Counted from the stretch's first letter, positions 38,651 through 49,868 are shown. The stretch is 64,000 nt of DNA from Syngnathus acus (GCF_901709675.1 NC_051092.1:12150491-12214490); one strand, 5' to 3'. The notes: a model not told the origin generated them from the sequence alone. Numbers and translations are program-made.

Positions 38651-38858
38651 GCTTGCTCTCTTCTGCCTCGTTGACGTTAGCACGATAATGCAAGGTTAAA
38701 AAAATAGCAACGGTATGACTTCCCGATCGGTAATAAAATATCAAAAGTAAAACCACTAAATATACAATATTAATTATTAGCGCGCATACAATGTTAAATA
38801 GATGCAATGTCTGCAACGAGCACGGCCAACTTTAGTCGCATGTTTACTTGACGTTGGT

Positions 38859-38889
38859 GGCCATCTTGGAAATGAATTGCCCCGGAAGT
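38859..38889 (-). promoter_or_regulatory. rbm28 promoter core: YY1 and ETS/GABP sites
   Basis: GGCCATCTTGG (38859-38869), a strong YY1-type site, is followed 12 bp on by CCGGAAGT (38882-38889), an ETS/GABPA site. They lie 210-240 bp upstream of the rbm28 start codon in a CpG-containing, TATA-less stretch. YY1 and ETS pairs are typical of promoters of ribosome-biogenesis and other housekeeping genes, which fits RBM28. The exact start of transcription is not visible. Confidence 0.55.
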
Positions 38890-39200
38890 CATCAGCAGCA
38901 TCTTCTTTAGCGTTTATTTCTGCGCACGAATTTGGTATATATCGCCATCTGTCGCCCACGGTGGTGAAGCGAGTGTGTTGTCTTCTTTTCGCTCGGTTTG
39001 TCCAGTTACGGGACATTGTTTCATTAACGTCGTTCGTTCGTGCCACATTTTGAACCAAAACAATTAAAACGTGCTCTATTCCTCATTTTTTATTCTATTA
39101 CTACAGGATCTGTAGACATGGAGAGTAGCGTTGACTGACTCGAGCGACTCCCAGGTAGTACATTAGCTATATATAATTTTAGCTCCTCTCTTACGTCACG

Positions 39201-39282
39201 GGTAGCGTGGCCGAGCGGTCTAAGGCGCTGGATTAAGGCTCCAGTCTCTTCGGAGGCGTGGGTTCGAATCCCACCGCTGCCA
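39201..39282 (+). tRNA. tRNA-Leu (anticodon AAG)
   Basis: A complete 82-nt class II clover-leaf. The acceptor stem GGTAGCG pairs with CGCTGCC (one T-G pair), the discriminator is A, and the D arm contains the A box 'tggccgagcggtctaaggcg'. The anticodon stem CTGGA/TCCAG encloses loop TTAAGGC with anticodon AAG, a long variable arm follows, and the T arm GTGGG-TTCGAAT-CCCAC contains the B box. A run of five T at 39288-39292 provides the Pol III terminator. No intron and no mismatch in conserved positions, so it is probably functional. It sits in the gap between two minus-strand Pol II genes. Confidence 0.97.
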
Positions 39283-40001
39283 TTACATTTTTGTAATAGT
39301 TAAGAATTGACTGCAATCGTTTATACATTTTAATAGTAGTAAAGGAAAAGAATAAATGAAATTTGACGCTCGTATACATTCCATTTTATTTGGGAAATAA
39401 TGTACAGTACATAAGGCGTGACATATTTCACAAACCGGAAATGTAAATAAACATCAAAGTTTTCAAGACACATTCCGTCCACCGTACATTCAATTGCATT
39501 TAATTCAAGAAACCAATCAAACCACTGTGGGAAACAGTTCCTGACAATGTCAATAGTGCAGTTGGAACTCCGTAACAGCATTGCTGGCAATAAGCGCATA
39601 ACAGCACAAGCATGTTCCATTCTCCATGGCAATATGCGCATAACAGCACAAGCATGTTCCATTCTCCACAGGTTAACATGCTAAGTAGTCAAACCACTTT
39701 GAGCAAACATCCAAAAGTAAACTGTTCACTGGAAATCTTGGTTTGAGCAGTGAAATTATGCAAATAGTTTTAGCTTCACACTCACTTAATCCTACAATTA
39801 CAACTGCAATTTTATAGTGTAGTAATTAAAAAGATTAATAATCCTTCATCACACAGATAGAGCAGCACCTTGAAAGTAGTTTTTTTTTTCTTTTTGCCGT
39901 TCCCACTTATTAAATTTAAAATAAATAGTTTGACTAGTATTGAAACCTGAGAAGATAAGTTCATCCTAGTAATAGAAATTGGAGCAGATTTGGCATGAGA
40001 A
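39283..40001. other. Gap between tRNA-Leu and the TMEM53-like gene
   Basis: It probably includes the 3' UTR of the minus-strand TMEM53-like gene. It holds a 42-bp-period tandem duplication (39594-39626 and 39636-39668, identical over 33 bp). A minus-strand frame of 110 codons (39330-39662) runs through the duplication, but has no homology signal and is not called. Confidence 0.5.
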
Positions 40002-41098
40002 CTACATTTTGGCCTTGAGCGGAACAAGAGTGAGCGAGTGGAGGAAGGTTTCCAGAGTGTCGACGTACTCTTGCGGGTGGGCCTTCAGGTGGCCGGCGTG
40101 TTTGGAACTCTCCCATTTCTTGGCAGTGAGGGTTACACCGCGACCCCGCCAGAAGTCGATTACTTCCTCCAGCGCACACGGGTCACTCAGCGGGTCGTTG
40201 TCACAGTAGAGGAAGAGAGCGGGGGCGGTGACGGGAGAATTCCAGAAGACTTGGATGCTCCTGTTGTAGTAGTCGGTGGTTTGGCGTTTGAACGTGTTAA
40301 AGTACAGGAGGCTCATTTGTTTCACCGTCGTCTCCCAGCGTGGAAACACGATCTTGGCCACACCTGATTACACAAGACAACGCTTGCTTAACTGGACAGT
40401 ACCCGGTCTGACACCATTGATTGAATAACATGATTAGATGACAAAAAACTACAACACCATGAACGTGTACATTTCTAGAGGCGCAACTGACCTGAAGCCA
40501 TCAACTCCACAGAGCCTGCCACCAGACTATCATAGATTTGACCTTTGATCCTCTGGGTGAGTGTCTCGTATTTCTGCGGGTCCTCGGACACTAGAACCAG
40601 CAGCTGTGAGAAGGTGAAACCGCCGATGGAGAAGGCGTGCACAAGCAGTGGCCGCGATACAAAACGGTCACTGTGCAACAACTCCAGCAGCTTCTTGCCA
40701 TGTTGCAAACTCCAGCGAGGCCATAGGAATTCTTGCACCTGCAAATGAAGAGCATGAGTGGACAGACGGATGGATGGATGGATGGATGGATGGATGGATG
40801 GATGGATGGATGGATGGATGGATGGATGGATGGATGGATGGATGGATGGAGGCGGACAGATAGATACCTCGCTCTCGACTACAAGCACATCAAAGCCGGT
40901 GCGAAGGTAGAGCTCACAGTACTTGGCCACGGCCTGGGGACGCGCTCCCAACCATGGCAGCATAACTGTCAGAGGTGTCTGGTCCTCGCAGGTGTGATCC
41001 CTCGGCGTGGAGGCGACATGTTCGCTCATGTAGAAGGTGACATTTTTACCAAGGCGGTGACTGGAGAAGCTTCGCCGCAAGATGCAACTGGTGAGCAT
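40002..41098 (-). CDS. TMEM53/DUF829-family alpha/beta-hydrolase-like protein
   Basis: Three exons, 41098-40868, 40738-40492 and 40363-40002, join in frame to 279 residues. The fold and motifs match the TMEM53 (DUF829) family. An opening strand reads [17 protein letters not shown], where human TMEM53 has an ILLGWGG-type strand. The nucleophile elbow HAFSIGG has Ser114 and corresponds to HVFSNGG. An acidic turn [10 protein letters not shown] includes Asp214 and Asp216, and [11 protein letters not shown] with His251 matches the family's SAHVSHLRDYP. These are candidate catalytic Ser-Asp-His residues. The N-terminus ([17 protein letters not shown], basic and Ser-rich) looks like a mitochondrial targeting sequence, which TMEM53 lacks, so this may be a fish paralogue and not tmem53 itself. 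Substrate is unknown. The ATG is preceded directly by an AG that could be an acceptor, so a non-coding upstream exon is possible. Intron 1 is 129 bp and mostly microsatellite. Confidence 0.85.
40769..40850. repeat. (GGAT)n microsatellite filling intron 1 of the TMEM53-like gene
   Basis: About 20 perfect copies of GGAT (82 bp) occupy most of the 129-bp intron 40739-40867, ending 17 bp from the exon 1 donor. Each codon frame through it on the minus strand is open; in the gene's own frame it reads Ser-Ile-His-Pro repeated. Confidence 0.97.
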
Positions 41099-41812
41099 TT
41101 CTGATGCGGTTGCCGGTGGACTGATGGCAACAGGCTCCAGAGGGCTTTAGAGACATTATTGTCAACTACAAATGTGAAATTACTGGGAAATTGAATGAAT
41201 GATGTTTCAAGTACTTAAGAGAAAGGTTGCACGCTTTAAAAAGAAAAACAAATCAACCGACTGTCAAGGACGTGCTGCAAATGACATCTACGGATGTCAA
41301 AAGTTGCTTTGACCGCCCTGACCGCCCTTTTATCATTAACATTACAATGCACAGCATAGTTAATGCGTTTATTATTGTTAGTTAACATAGTTGTTAACAT
41401 AGTTAACATAATCAAGTCATTTCCGGGAAGTCAAAATTAGTTAAGGGAAGGTCAACTCAATGAATGTTAAGTTCCGTGTTACACATCTTAGACTTGATTG
41501 TATACCTTGTCGACGACGACACTCCGGTCTGGCGTTTGCTTTAATTAACAGTCGAAAAGTTCAAAAACTTTTATTAGGGACTCGGATACCGTCTTGACAG
41601 GACACCCAAACATTAGCACTCTTCCTTAGCGTTAACTTATTGTATTAGTAAACCCTGGTTTAATTCTGAAAGGCTTGGGAGATAGTTTTGTTTCTTAGCT
41701 GTAAACATTGGTACGCACCATCTCTTTCTTGTGGTCATCACAGTGAACGCGATCTAGCCCTGAAATAAACAAAACAAATATGTTCAAACCCAAATAAGGA
41801 ACCCGTTTCCAG
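41099..41812. other. Gap upstream of the TMEM53-like gene
   Basis: Likely promoter and 5' region of the minus-strand TMEM53-like gene. On the minus strand 41763-41721 is bounded by a good acceptor (tttatttcag) and donor (gtgcgt) and could be a non-coding first exon; it cannot be joined in frame to the 41098 exon as coding sequence. AT-rich repeats of 'agttaacat' occur near 41375-41410. Confidence 0.35.
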
Positions 41813-42192
41813 TTATCAAGTAAAAGTGCGGCATTGTTAGAGAGTAAAGCTTTCCTAATAAGACAAAATGAGGGTCAAATAACACAACGCGTAGTTCATT
41901 CTTCCTTGCTTCCATCATCTATTCCGAAGCGCAATGCGGAAAAAGAAAGGGAAACCAGACTGTCGTCCGAAATAAATACTGCTTTTGACACGTTTATTCA
42001 AAATCATATGGATTTGTCACGCATTAAAAGTTGTGAGACTGAAGGAAGATTGCGGACGGAAAATGAATAACCACTTGCCTCGTTTGGATGGTCCTCTGAC
42101 TTTTGAGTCTACCACTGTGGAGCGTGAAATCAGCTACGACTTTAATTTTAAAAAGGACTGTTTAACTGAACAATATCGACTTGCACAATAAA
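41813..42192 (+). CDS. Possible terminal exon of an unidentified + strand gene
   Basis: A pyrimidine-containing acceptor (cccgtttccag) at 41802-41812 is followed by 85 open codons (41813 to the stop ending 42070) with a composition like real protein: LSSKSAALLESKAF, then a charged, probably helical stretch (EKERETRLSSEINTAF). A second frame, shifted by one base, opens at an ATG at 42065 and runs 42 codons to a stop at 42191. That stop coincides with an AATAAA at 42187-42192. This looks like a last exon with its polyadenylation signal. It may hold a frameshift or a 3' UTR with a chance frame. I do not recognise the protein and found no clear upstream partner exon. Confidence 0.25.
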
Positions 42193-44070
42193 AGCCAAGA
42201 ACTTTACGTAACGTGATGTTTGTTCCTGGACCTGAGCGTCGACACGCCAGGAAGATGTCAAGACGTCACCCCCTCGTCACAAACAGAAAAATATAAGCTT
42301 TCATCTGCAAGGTTACGTGAGCGATGTTTAGTTCACGTAGCACTTAACATTCTCCTCAGAAACCTTTATTGGATCTCTCTTGGTTTACCTGCAGGTTTAG
42401 CGCCAGGTGTCGCACATTGGTGCCTGTGACATATATTTTGAACACCAACAAAATAATAAAAATTCCAATGTTACTAGAGCTGTTTGTTTCAAATTTAGGA
42501 TTACATTAGAAGATGAAGTGAAATAAAAATGTGTTATTTCAAAGTGAGCTACAACTGCGTGGCCTATCGTGACCTCTTAGATATAGTCATTTCATTTTTC
42601 AGATTTGGGCAACTACATGAAGAAAGCCAATTTTGCCACATGCCCTTTGTTGTCCCTATCTTTGCTTGTGCAGCTTTATTGCTGCAACTTGTTCTCATTC
42701 CCTGTGGGACCGACCCCACCCACCACCAGGGTCCCTGTTCACTTTGTCTTGCAGGATTACCATTTATCCAAACAACCCCAATGGATTTAGACCACCAAGT
42801 ATTAGACACCGATCATTTGGTGGCATCTCTCGCTGACCTCATGTGTTTAGCCTACCATTGTTCCTTTCCGGTCGCCTTACTCACGGCTGGCTTGGTGCTT
42901 TCCTGTACCCTCCCTGGCTCGCTCAACAACGGATGGATCACACGGAAGGAAGGTCACGTTTTCGCTGCACTTACCAGCTGTGTAAATCCACTGAAATGTC
43001 ATTAAATGTTTCTGTTGCTGTCAATGGTGGGAAGTATTTGTATTTTGTTCCATGAGTATTTTAGTACAGACTGTTAGGCACTTTTGCCATTTGTCCTTGT
43101 TACAAATTATGACCACAAATTATGGACTATGTAGAACAACTATTTTAGAACATCCCAGGGAATTGAATTAGGCCACGAGGCCAGTATACCCCCCCCCCCC
43201 CCCCAACACCCTACATATGAGCCAGTTTCTGATGAATAGATCCTCGCTGTTTTTCATGCCAAATCCAAAAACTGGGCATATTAACGTCACTAAGTAGTGT
43301 CACTCATTGGTCGAGGATACCTGCTTCGAATTTGAGCCCAATCAGATAGATTTCTGTCAAAATACAAGCACTGACTAATGATATTCACTCAAAATAGTTT
43401 TTTCCAAACCAAAATGACTGACTTCCTGTTTGAGTTCGTGCACGAGTTCTTCAGACTCTTTCATGCAATCAGTTGTGATAAACATCTTCACATCTTTCAC
43501 CCAATTGGGGACTTTTTTTCTCTCTTTCCAGGGGGGGCTGAAATTGTGTTTTGTTCAAGACTCCTGAAATTCACATAATACTTTTTTCAGGCATGGTATA
43601 AGCACCAACAAGAAAACCAGAGCGCTTAGAACTTTTTTTATTCCAACAAAATATACACAAAGAGTAAATCTTAGTTTGAGAACCTCTGCCTCATGTCTCT
43701 TGTTTAGGTGTACTAGCAGTCTTCTATACAAGACTACTGCTGCGACATCTCAACATGCCCACCAATAATTATAATCGTCAGAATAATTTTAAAATGCAAC
43801 AATGTGAGGATTATCACACACCTCTGCCTAACCCACTGCCATTATTACGCAATTATTATGCTTTGCTATTCAAAGAGAGCTTCTTTGGCGGAGCTGCGTG
43901 TCTGGCACTTTAGCACAAAGGCCACAACAGCATCAGCTGTCAATAGTATCCAGCTCTGTGTATTGATCATTCAACAACAGTTGGCTACCGCAAGCTTTTG
44001 TGGCGGTCGGTTGACGAGTCGTGTCATCTGACATGATTGATTTGACTTGACTGCGAACACACATATAGAC
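42193..44070. other. Intergenic stretch between the TMEM53-like gene and prrt4
   Basis: A 158-codon plus-strand frame at 42529-43005 is open but has no splice-site or domain support; a frame of this size can occur by chance in a window this long. A poly-C tract is at 43191-43204. Nothing else was recognised. Confidence 0.45.
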
Positions 44071-44790
44071 AGGGTTAGGATTTCAAACTTGGGCTCGTCG
44101 GTCAAAGTCAAAGTTTTAAATTAGGTTTTCAAGCCTGGGTTAGGTTTTCAATGTAGGGCTCAAGGTCAGGGTCAAATGTTTAAGTTCGGGTTTCAACTTG
44201 GTATTTCGAATTGGGGCTTCAAGCGAGGATTAGTCATTCAAATAAGGGGCTTGAAAAGGGTAAGAATTTCAAAGTAGGGTTCCAAGGGTTGGGCATTCAA
44301 GATAGGATGTCTAACTCGGCTTTAAGTTAGGGCTAGTTATTTAAAACCCTAACCCTAGTTTGAAACCCTAATGTGAAACTCTAACCTGAGTTTTAAACCC
44401 TCGTTTGAAACCCTCACCCTAGTTTTAAACCCTAGTTTAAATCCCTAACCCTAGTTTGAAACCCTGATCATAGTTTGAAACCCTAGTTTGAAACCCTAAC
44501 GCAAGTTTGAAACCCTAAGCCTAGTTTTAAACCCTAATTTGAAACCCTAACCCTCGTTTTAAACCCTGACCCTAGTTTGAAACCCTAACCCTAGTTCAAA
44601 ACCCTAGTTTGAAACCCTAGTTTGAAACCCTGACCTTAGTTTTAAGTCAGGATTCAAAATTAGGGTTTCCTGCTTGTGTTAGGGTTTTAAACAAGGATTA
44701 GGCTCTCAAGACAGAGTTTCATGTCAGGGTTAGGCACTCAGGTTAGGGCTTCAAATTAGGGTCTCAAGCCTTGGTTTGGATTTTAAACAA
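44071..44790. repeat. Telomere-like minisatellite with two orientation switches
   Basis: The unit is about 13-19 bp: CCCTAACCC or CCCTAG followed by TTTGAAA. It contains the CCCTAA telomere hexamer. In 44071-44335 the unit reads on one strand (GGGTTAGG...TTTCAA), in 44341-44640 on the other (AACCCTAACCCTAGTTTGAA), and in 44641-44790 it returns to the first. The middle block is the most regular; the flanks are strongly diverged. The switch near 44325-44355 can fold into a hairpin. It ends about 340 bp before the prrt4 start codon. Confidence 0.85.
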
Positions 44791-45130
44791 TAGTTTGAGT
44801 TGAATGCAAATGGGGCAAATTGAAAATGTAGATCAACTGTCAATGTGCGGAGTGAGTGGGCCTTATCTGCAAGAGGTGGGGTCTACAACTGCGTGTGCGT
44901 GTGCGTGTGAGTGTGTAGATACAAAAAAAGCGCACTACGCTGTGAGAGTGCAGTTATGCAGCGATCCGGTGTTGGAAGCAGCAGAGTGGATTACGGATGA
45001 GGTAAGAATGCTGAAACAGTTACAATCTATTCTAGCTGTGCTCGTGTTTTTTAATGTCTGTGGTTATTTTGCCTCTAGGGGGACAAATTATCAATCCAAG
45101 ATGTGATGTGGGAATTTACAGAGCCTCACC

Positions 45131-48100
45131 ATGCTTTTTAAATGGAATCTTTACCTTCTATTATGGCTTCTCTCATTTCATGGCACGTTGCTAACGGGAG
45201 AACATCCCAAGGGATTCTCACGTAAAGCTTTTGATTCTGGAATTGAGGAAAACATACTCGGACGTTCCTCAAATCCATCTGTGAGTTGGGACTACGGTCG
45301 GCAGGGAGCTCTCGGTGAATATAGTGATCTCGAGGAGGCTTCGGAGACAACGCCATCACATCGAAGGGACGAGGAACCAGAGACTGTGAGTGCTGCAGAA
45401 GTTACCGCATCATTAGCTTCTTCAACAGATGGCATTATCTTGAACGTTTTCCCAACCGAGGAACCCGCTCCAGATCTTACATCCGTCAAGCAGAAAGGCA
45501 CTCCACATGGCAGATCGGGAAGGAATGTTACAACATCAAAAGCTGCCTTTGAATATGTGATTCCAATTAGAGGAGCTAACACAGAGACAGAAAGAGGTAA
45601 CATTTCTAGTTGACTATATTAGTGGTTTAACCGTAATTATATCACAAAGTATGATCTCAAAATGAATGACTTACACATTATTTTATTTTGACCAAAAAAT
45701 GTACATACTTGAAGTATGACTCTCCACTAATGAACCAGGCTAAACTTACTTTGCAGCTTAACTAGGTGGGCTGGAGCAGCAGAGTGACCATGCGGTTAAG
45801 CATATCTGCATGACAATTCTGAGCTTTGGGATTTTGCTTCCTCCCACATCAACATGCATTCATTAAAGAAATTGAAATTTCCATAGGTGTAAATGGGAAT
45901 GTTTATTTTTGTGTGGCAAAAGGCTGGCTGGGATCCGGAGTTATTCCCAGGAAAATCACATGGTGTTGTTGGATGAGAAATAGATAGATAGAAGACCAAA
46001 ACTAGGATGCGTTCCATTTGTAACCACTAAAAATACTGAGCATTAGCATTGCTTTTTTTTCATGAGGAGTTGCATATCACTCGTCAGAATCTCTTTGAAA
46101 TGATTCAATAACAACAACATACAACAACCACTCAGTATATTTCTATCCGGGCAAAATGGGAGCGGCGGAGAAGTCGATATTGCCTCACTCTTATGCGCAC
46201 TCGTTACTTGCGCTTGCTCCCCACTCTCTGTGTGACCCACTTACAAGCCTGTTCTGTTTTATAATGGATTAACATCACGTACTCCACTTCATTTCTGTAG
46301 CGTACATCCCCGGAGAAGCTGCATCTTCATAGCAACAACAATCCTGGAGTCAATCCTCACAAGTCCAAATAAATCCTTTAGTCTCTCCTTTCAAAGGTTT
46401 CTGTGTTTATAAAATATTTGACATGTTTTCAGCAGAATCTCTAAAATATGTAAGAGCTGCAGCACGTTCACGCCTATTTCTATAGCAATGCTAAAATTAG
46501 CCTGTTTTGAGGGGGAGGTTTTGGGTTTTGTCACATGCAAATGAGTCACTACTCATCAGCCATGCATTTGCACATGCAACATACCACAAGTGGTGAGCTG
46601 ATCCACATCGGAATTGGTCAATATCAGAGGCTCCACCCACTCCACTCCCTTGACCAGGCACTGGCAAGAAAGACCTTTCAGAACAAAAATCCAGTATAGC
46701 TCGGGACTGCTTGATGCCCATGGTTAACTCAGCTGTTCTTGTCATTTGACAGATGGGGTCCAAGGTGCTGACGATGACCAGCAACTCCCAAAGCCAAGTG
46801 GTCCTCTTCGGACATCGGTCACAACAGCAATCCCAACATGGACTCCCAACATGTACCAGGATGAATTTCCACCCAGTGACTCCCTGGATCCCGGTCTGGA
46901 TCATAGTCCTGCCCTTTTTGTTCCTCTGTACTCGGACTGGAACACCGCCCTCGCCACGTGGGGATTTGCCTGGGAAGCTCACATCTACGGTCTTGGGTCT
47001 GTCTTTACGGTGTTTGGCCTGATCTCAGTGGTCTGCCTGTTGGGCCTGCCATTCCGGTGTCCATCTGGAAGCCACTACTTCACGCTGCTGCACTTGTTCC
47101 TCGGCGGATTCGCAGGAATTCAGGCTTTCGGCTTGCTCTATGACGCTTACAGACATCAAGACCGTCTTCCTCCTCTAAGCTCTCTGCTGCTCTCTCAGCT
47201 TCCATTCCCTTGTCTGATATCTGCTTTCTCCCTTGCCTTCTTCCTTCTTTCTTTGCGCTCCCGCAAGCATCCTGCCCTTTCACTGGCCATTTCCCCCTCG
47301 CTGTCTGCCCTCCCCAAACCTTGCCTCCTGCTGTCTTTATCCCTGGTGCACTTTGGTGTTTCCCTAGGCTGCATTGGTATTCTCCAGCTCTTTCACAGCA
47401 TCCCCGCTATCGTCCTCCTCGTCCCTCAGGGCGTCTTTGTGTGCTTGGCACTCTTTCTCTCAAGCTCATTTGTCATCTTCTACTGTCTGGTACAAGTGGA
47501 CACCAAACACATCTACAGGCTGGAGGACAATAGGGAATGCGGCGGATCTCCTGAGTTGACGCATCCCCTCAGTTGCCCTTTTGCAAAAGTGGAAGACTGG
47601 GGGCGAGCAGCAGGTGCCGGAGTCTGGGCTTCCGTGTGTTTGTTAGGATGCGGAGGCCTTCAACTCTATGGAATCTTACACGCTCTTGGTTTCGGCGGGG
47701 TGGAAAGCTACGGCTTCCTGCCCTGGCCCTGGTGGGGATATCAGATCGGATGCCGGCTGTGTGAGGCCGGAGTATGTCTTGGTTTGTCTCTCATCAGCAC
47801 GCATCCTCTGTTCTGTCATAACAAGTCTTTCAAGGCTCATCCCAGGCCGAGGTCTTGGTCTCGACTGTCCTGTAGCTCGCCCTCGCGTGGGATGTCCTTG
47901 CCCTCTCCGGGGCATGCAAATTCAGCCGACATACCACCGAAGATGGTAGAGTGCGGTGTCACGACAAAGGGACAGTCGGAGGTTCTTCCGCTTGGTTTGA
48001 TGGTGGATTCTTCCGCAAATGGTCTTGCTTACATCTCTTTACCAAACCAATCCCAGACTACTTCACTACCGACACCTGCGAGTCCAGTGCACAAGCCAAA

Positions 48101-48782
48101 AAATGTCAACTTTCAGCTATCCTCTCTGAGTTTAGGGGCTGACTCTACTGCGGACCTACGACCTCCATCTCCAATAGATTTGTCCCGCAGTATCGACCAG
48201 GCTCTCTTCGGTGAATCCCTATTTTCTCAGAGTATATTTGGCTTGCCGAGACTCTTTCCTAGTTCCTCCAGCCATTCAATGGACTCTCCTGAACAAGGCA
48301 CATCGAAACAAGGGCCCGCCTCTGCGGACAGTTGTCTTTATCGAACCTCTTCCTGTGGAGAGCTGGACCAGGAGAACAATTGTAAACCTTCCCAATCTCT
48401 CGGTATACTGAAATCTCACAACAAAGCACCAGTGTCATCAGAGCAGCCTGATTGGAAAGGAAGCATTTCCGGTTCAACGCTGGCCTTGTGTAGCAACGCC
48501 AAGGAGACAAGAAAGCTACGCTCCAATTCCTGGGCCAACAGAGGGCAAAGCGTGGCGCACAACAACCTCCCACGCGCCATCCCTCACTTGTCTTACTACA
48601 GACGATACCGAACCTTGAGCGCCACCTCTAGGGATAGCCAGGGATCTGGACGACTGGCGGGGACTAAACACCTTAGCGACAGCAAGCAGCTAGAATGGGA
48701 TCTGGTTGTGCAGGCAGAGTTTGTCAATGTTTGCAAGCAAATTGACACTTTCAGCATTTGCAGTGACACCATTGAACTGTAG
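45131..48782 (+). CDS. prrt4: Proline-rich transmembrane protein 4
   Basis: Two coding exons, 45131-45596 and 46753-48782, join at a phase-1 GT-AG junction (Gly|Asp region) to give 831 residues; human PRRT4 is about 900. Residues 1-22 form a signal peptide (LYLLLWLLSFHGTLLTG). A long extracellular, Ser/Thr- and acid-rich stem (about 23-230) follows, then about seven hydrophobic segments (near 234-256, 264-286, 306-325, 345-366, 375-403, 441-466, 484-506). The cytosolic tail of about 320 residues is Ser/Pro-rich and ends in a TIEL-type C-terminus. The WNTALATWGFAWEAHIYG stretch before the first membrane segment is typical of the PRRT3/PRRT4 family. Molecular function is unknown. The ATG has a good context (tcaccATGc), and an acceptor at 45079 suggests the 5' UTR is split. 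It lies between rbm28 and impdh1 as in human 7q32. Confidence 0.9.
45769..45965 (+). repeat. Common teleost repeat in prrt4 intron
   Basis: 'ggctggagcagcagagtgac' and 'atgcggttaagcatatctgc' followed by 'gcttcctcccacatcaacat', 'aaatttccataggtgtaaat' and 'gctgggatccg' match, in order and sense orientation, the abundant fish repeat seen antisense at 31226-31372. Confidence 0.55.
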
Positions 48783-49868
48783 TTTTACATATATATATAT
48801 AAATTTAATTCATGATTTTATAATTTAATATTTTCTCAAGGTGGTGGTGACATTCACTGTGAATGATTCACATGACAAAATTAGGTACGCTTTTGCAATC
48901 TAATGAAATACGAGAGCAACAATTGTGTCTTTTTGTGGTAGCAATGCTCTGTTTTGATTGACACTGTCAGAGAAATGTATTGATATATTTTTTTCTACAT
49001 AAAATGAGCAATATCTTAGAACAAGAGTGTGCGATCAGTGTCATCTATTTAATCAATGTGCACATTCCAACAATCATTCACACACACGTACACTCACAAA
49101 ACGGGCCCTTCCACGGCACATACTGTTGAATTTGCACCTAACTGTGCAAGTGAGATGGTAATAAAGGAATGTACAATGTCGATTTTTCTCCAACAGTAAG
49201 CAAAAAAGAAAAAAACGTTTTCAATAAAATACATGTTTGTGATGCCTTCCTTTCATGATGAAATAAATTGTTACATTTTCAGAGCACAAATTGTTTTGAT
49301 TTTTATGTACCTGAGTTTCTAGGCAATACACACTCAGTGGACACTTAATTAGGTACAGCTATACAATTGAATGTCACCTCTCGTTATTATACAATGCAGT
49401 TTTATGCCACTGCAAACTATAACAATAATAAGATTGTTCAATTAATATGAAAATATAGTATTATTATCATCTAAACGTTATAAATATTTTATAATATAAT
49501 TCTTGAACTCAGTCGATTGTTTAGACCAGGACTCCTTTCAGAGTGTGGTTGGTTAGGTGACTTATACTCAGGTTCGACTTGTATGTATTAAAATTAAAAT
49601 TGATGGCAGCAACGTCCGCTTCTAACTATGGAAACTTTTTTTTTTTTTTTTTAGTTGGATACAACTCACTCTATAAAGAGAGTACCGCATTGTATTGTGG
49701 CCAAAGGTAGGAGCCTCATTTTACCTTATTGTGTTGTAAAAAGTAAAACCTTGCTGAAATATGAAGGAGAGACTTTAATAGTATTTTCACGTGGGCGTCG
49801 TTCGTCTGCTCAACAGGGCCGGCGTGGGCACATCCGGTCCCGAGCGGGCGTTTCCTTTTCCTCCAGCC
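48783..49868. other. Convergent 3' regions of prrt4 and impdh1
   Basis: It contains prrt4 3' UTR with AATAAA signals at 49160-49165, 49223-49228 and 49262-49267, a known fish repeat piece 'actcagtggacacttaatta' with 'ggtacagctatac' at about 49331-49365, a poly-T run near 49637-49652, and a minus-strand ATTAAA at 49779-49774 that may serve impdh1 about 90 bp past its stop codon. Confidence 0.55.
49160..49165 (+). terminator. Likely prrt4 polyadenylation signal (AATAAA)
   Basis: First canonical AATAAA after the prrt4 stop codon (about 380 bp on), followed by T-rich sequence 'gtcgatttttctcc'. Two more signals follow within 110 bp, so alternative ends are possible. Confidence 0.5.

Noticed and set aside
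41721-41763. Minus-strand mini-exon with good acceptor and donor reading LDRVHCDDHKKEM
   Set aside because: It cannot be spliced in frame to the 41098 exon, and no partner exon was found; kept only as a possible non-coding exon.
42529-43005. 158-codon plus-strand open frame
   Set aside because: No family resemblance, no splice or promoter evidence, and a frame of this length can arise by chance in 64 kb.
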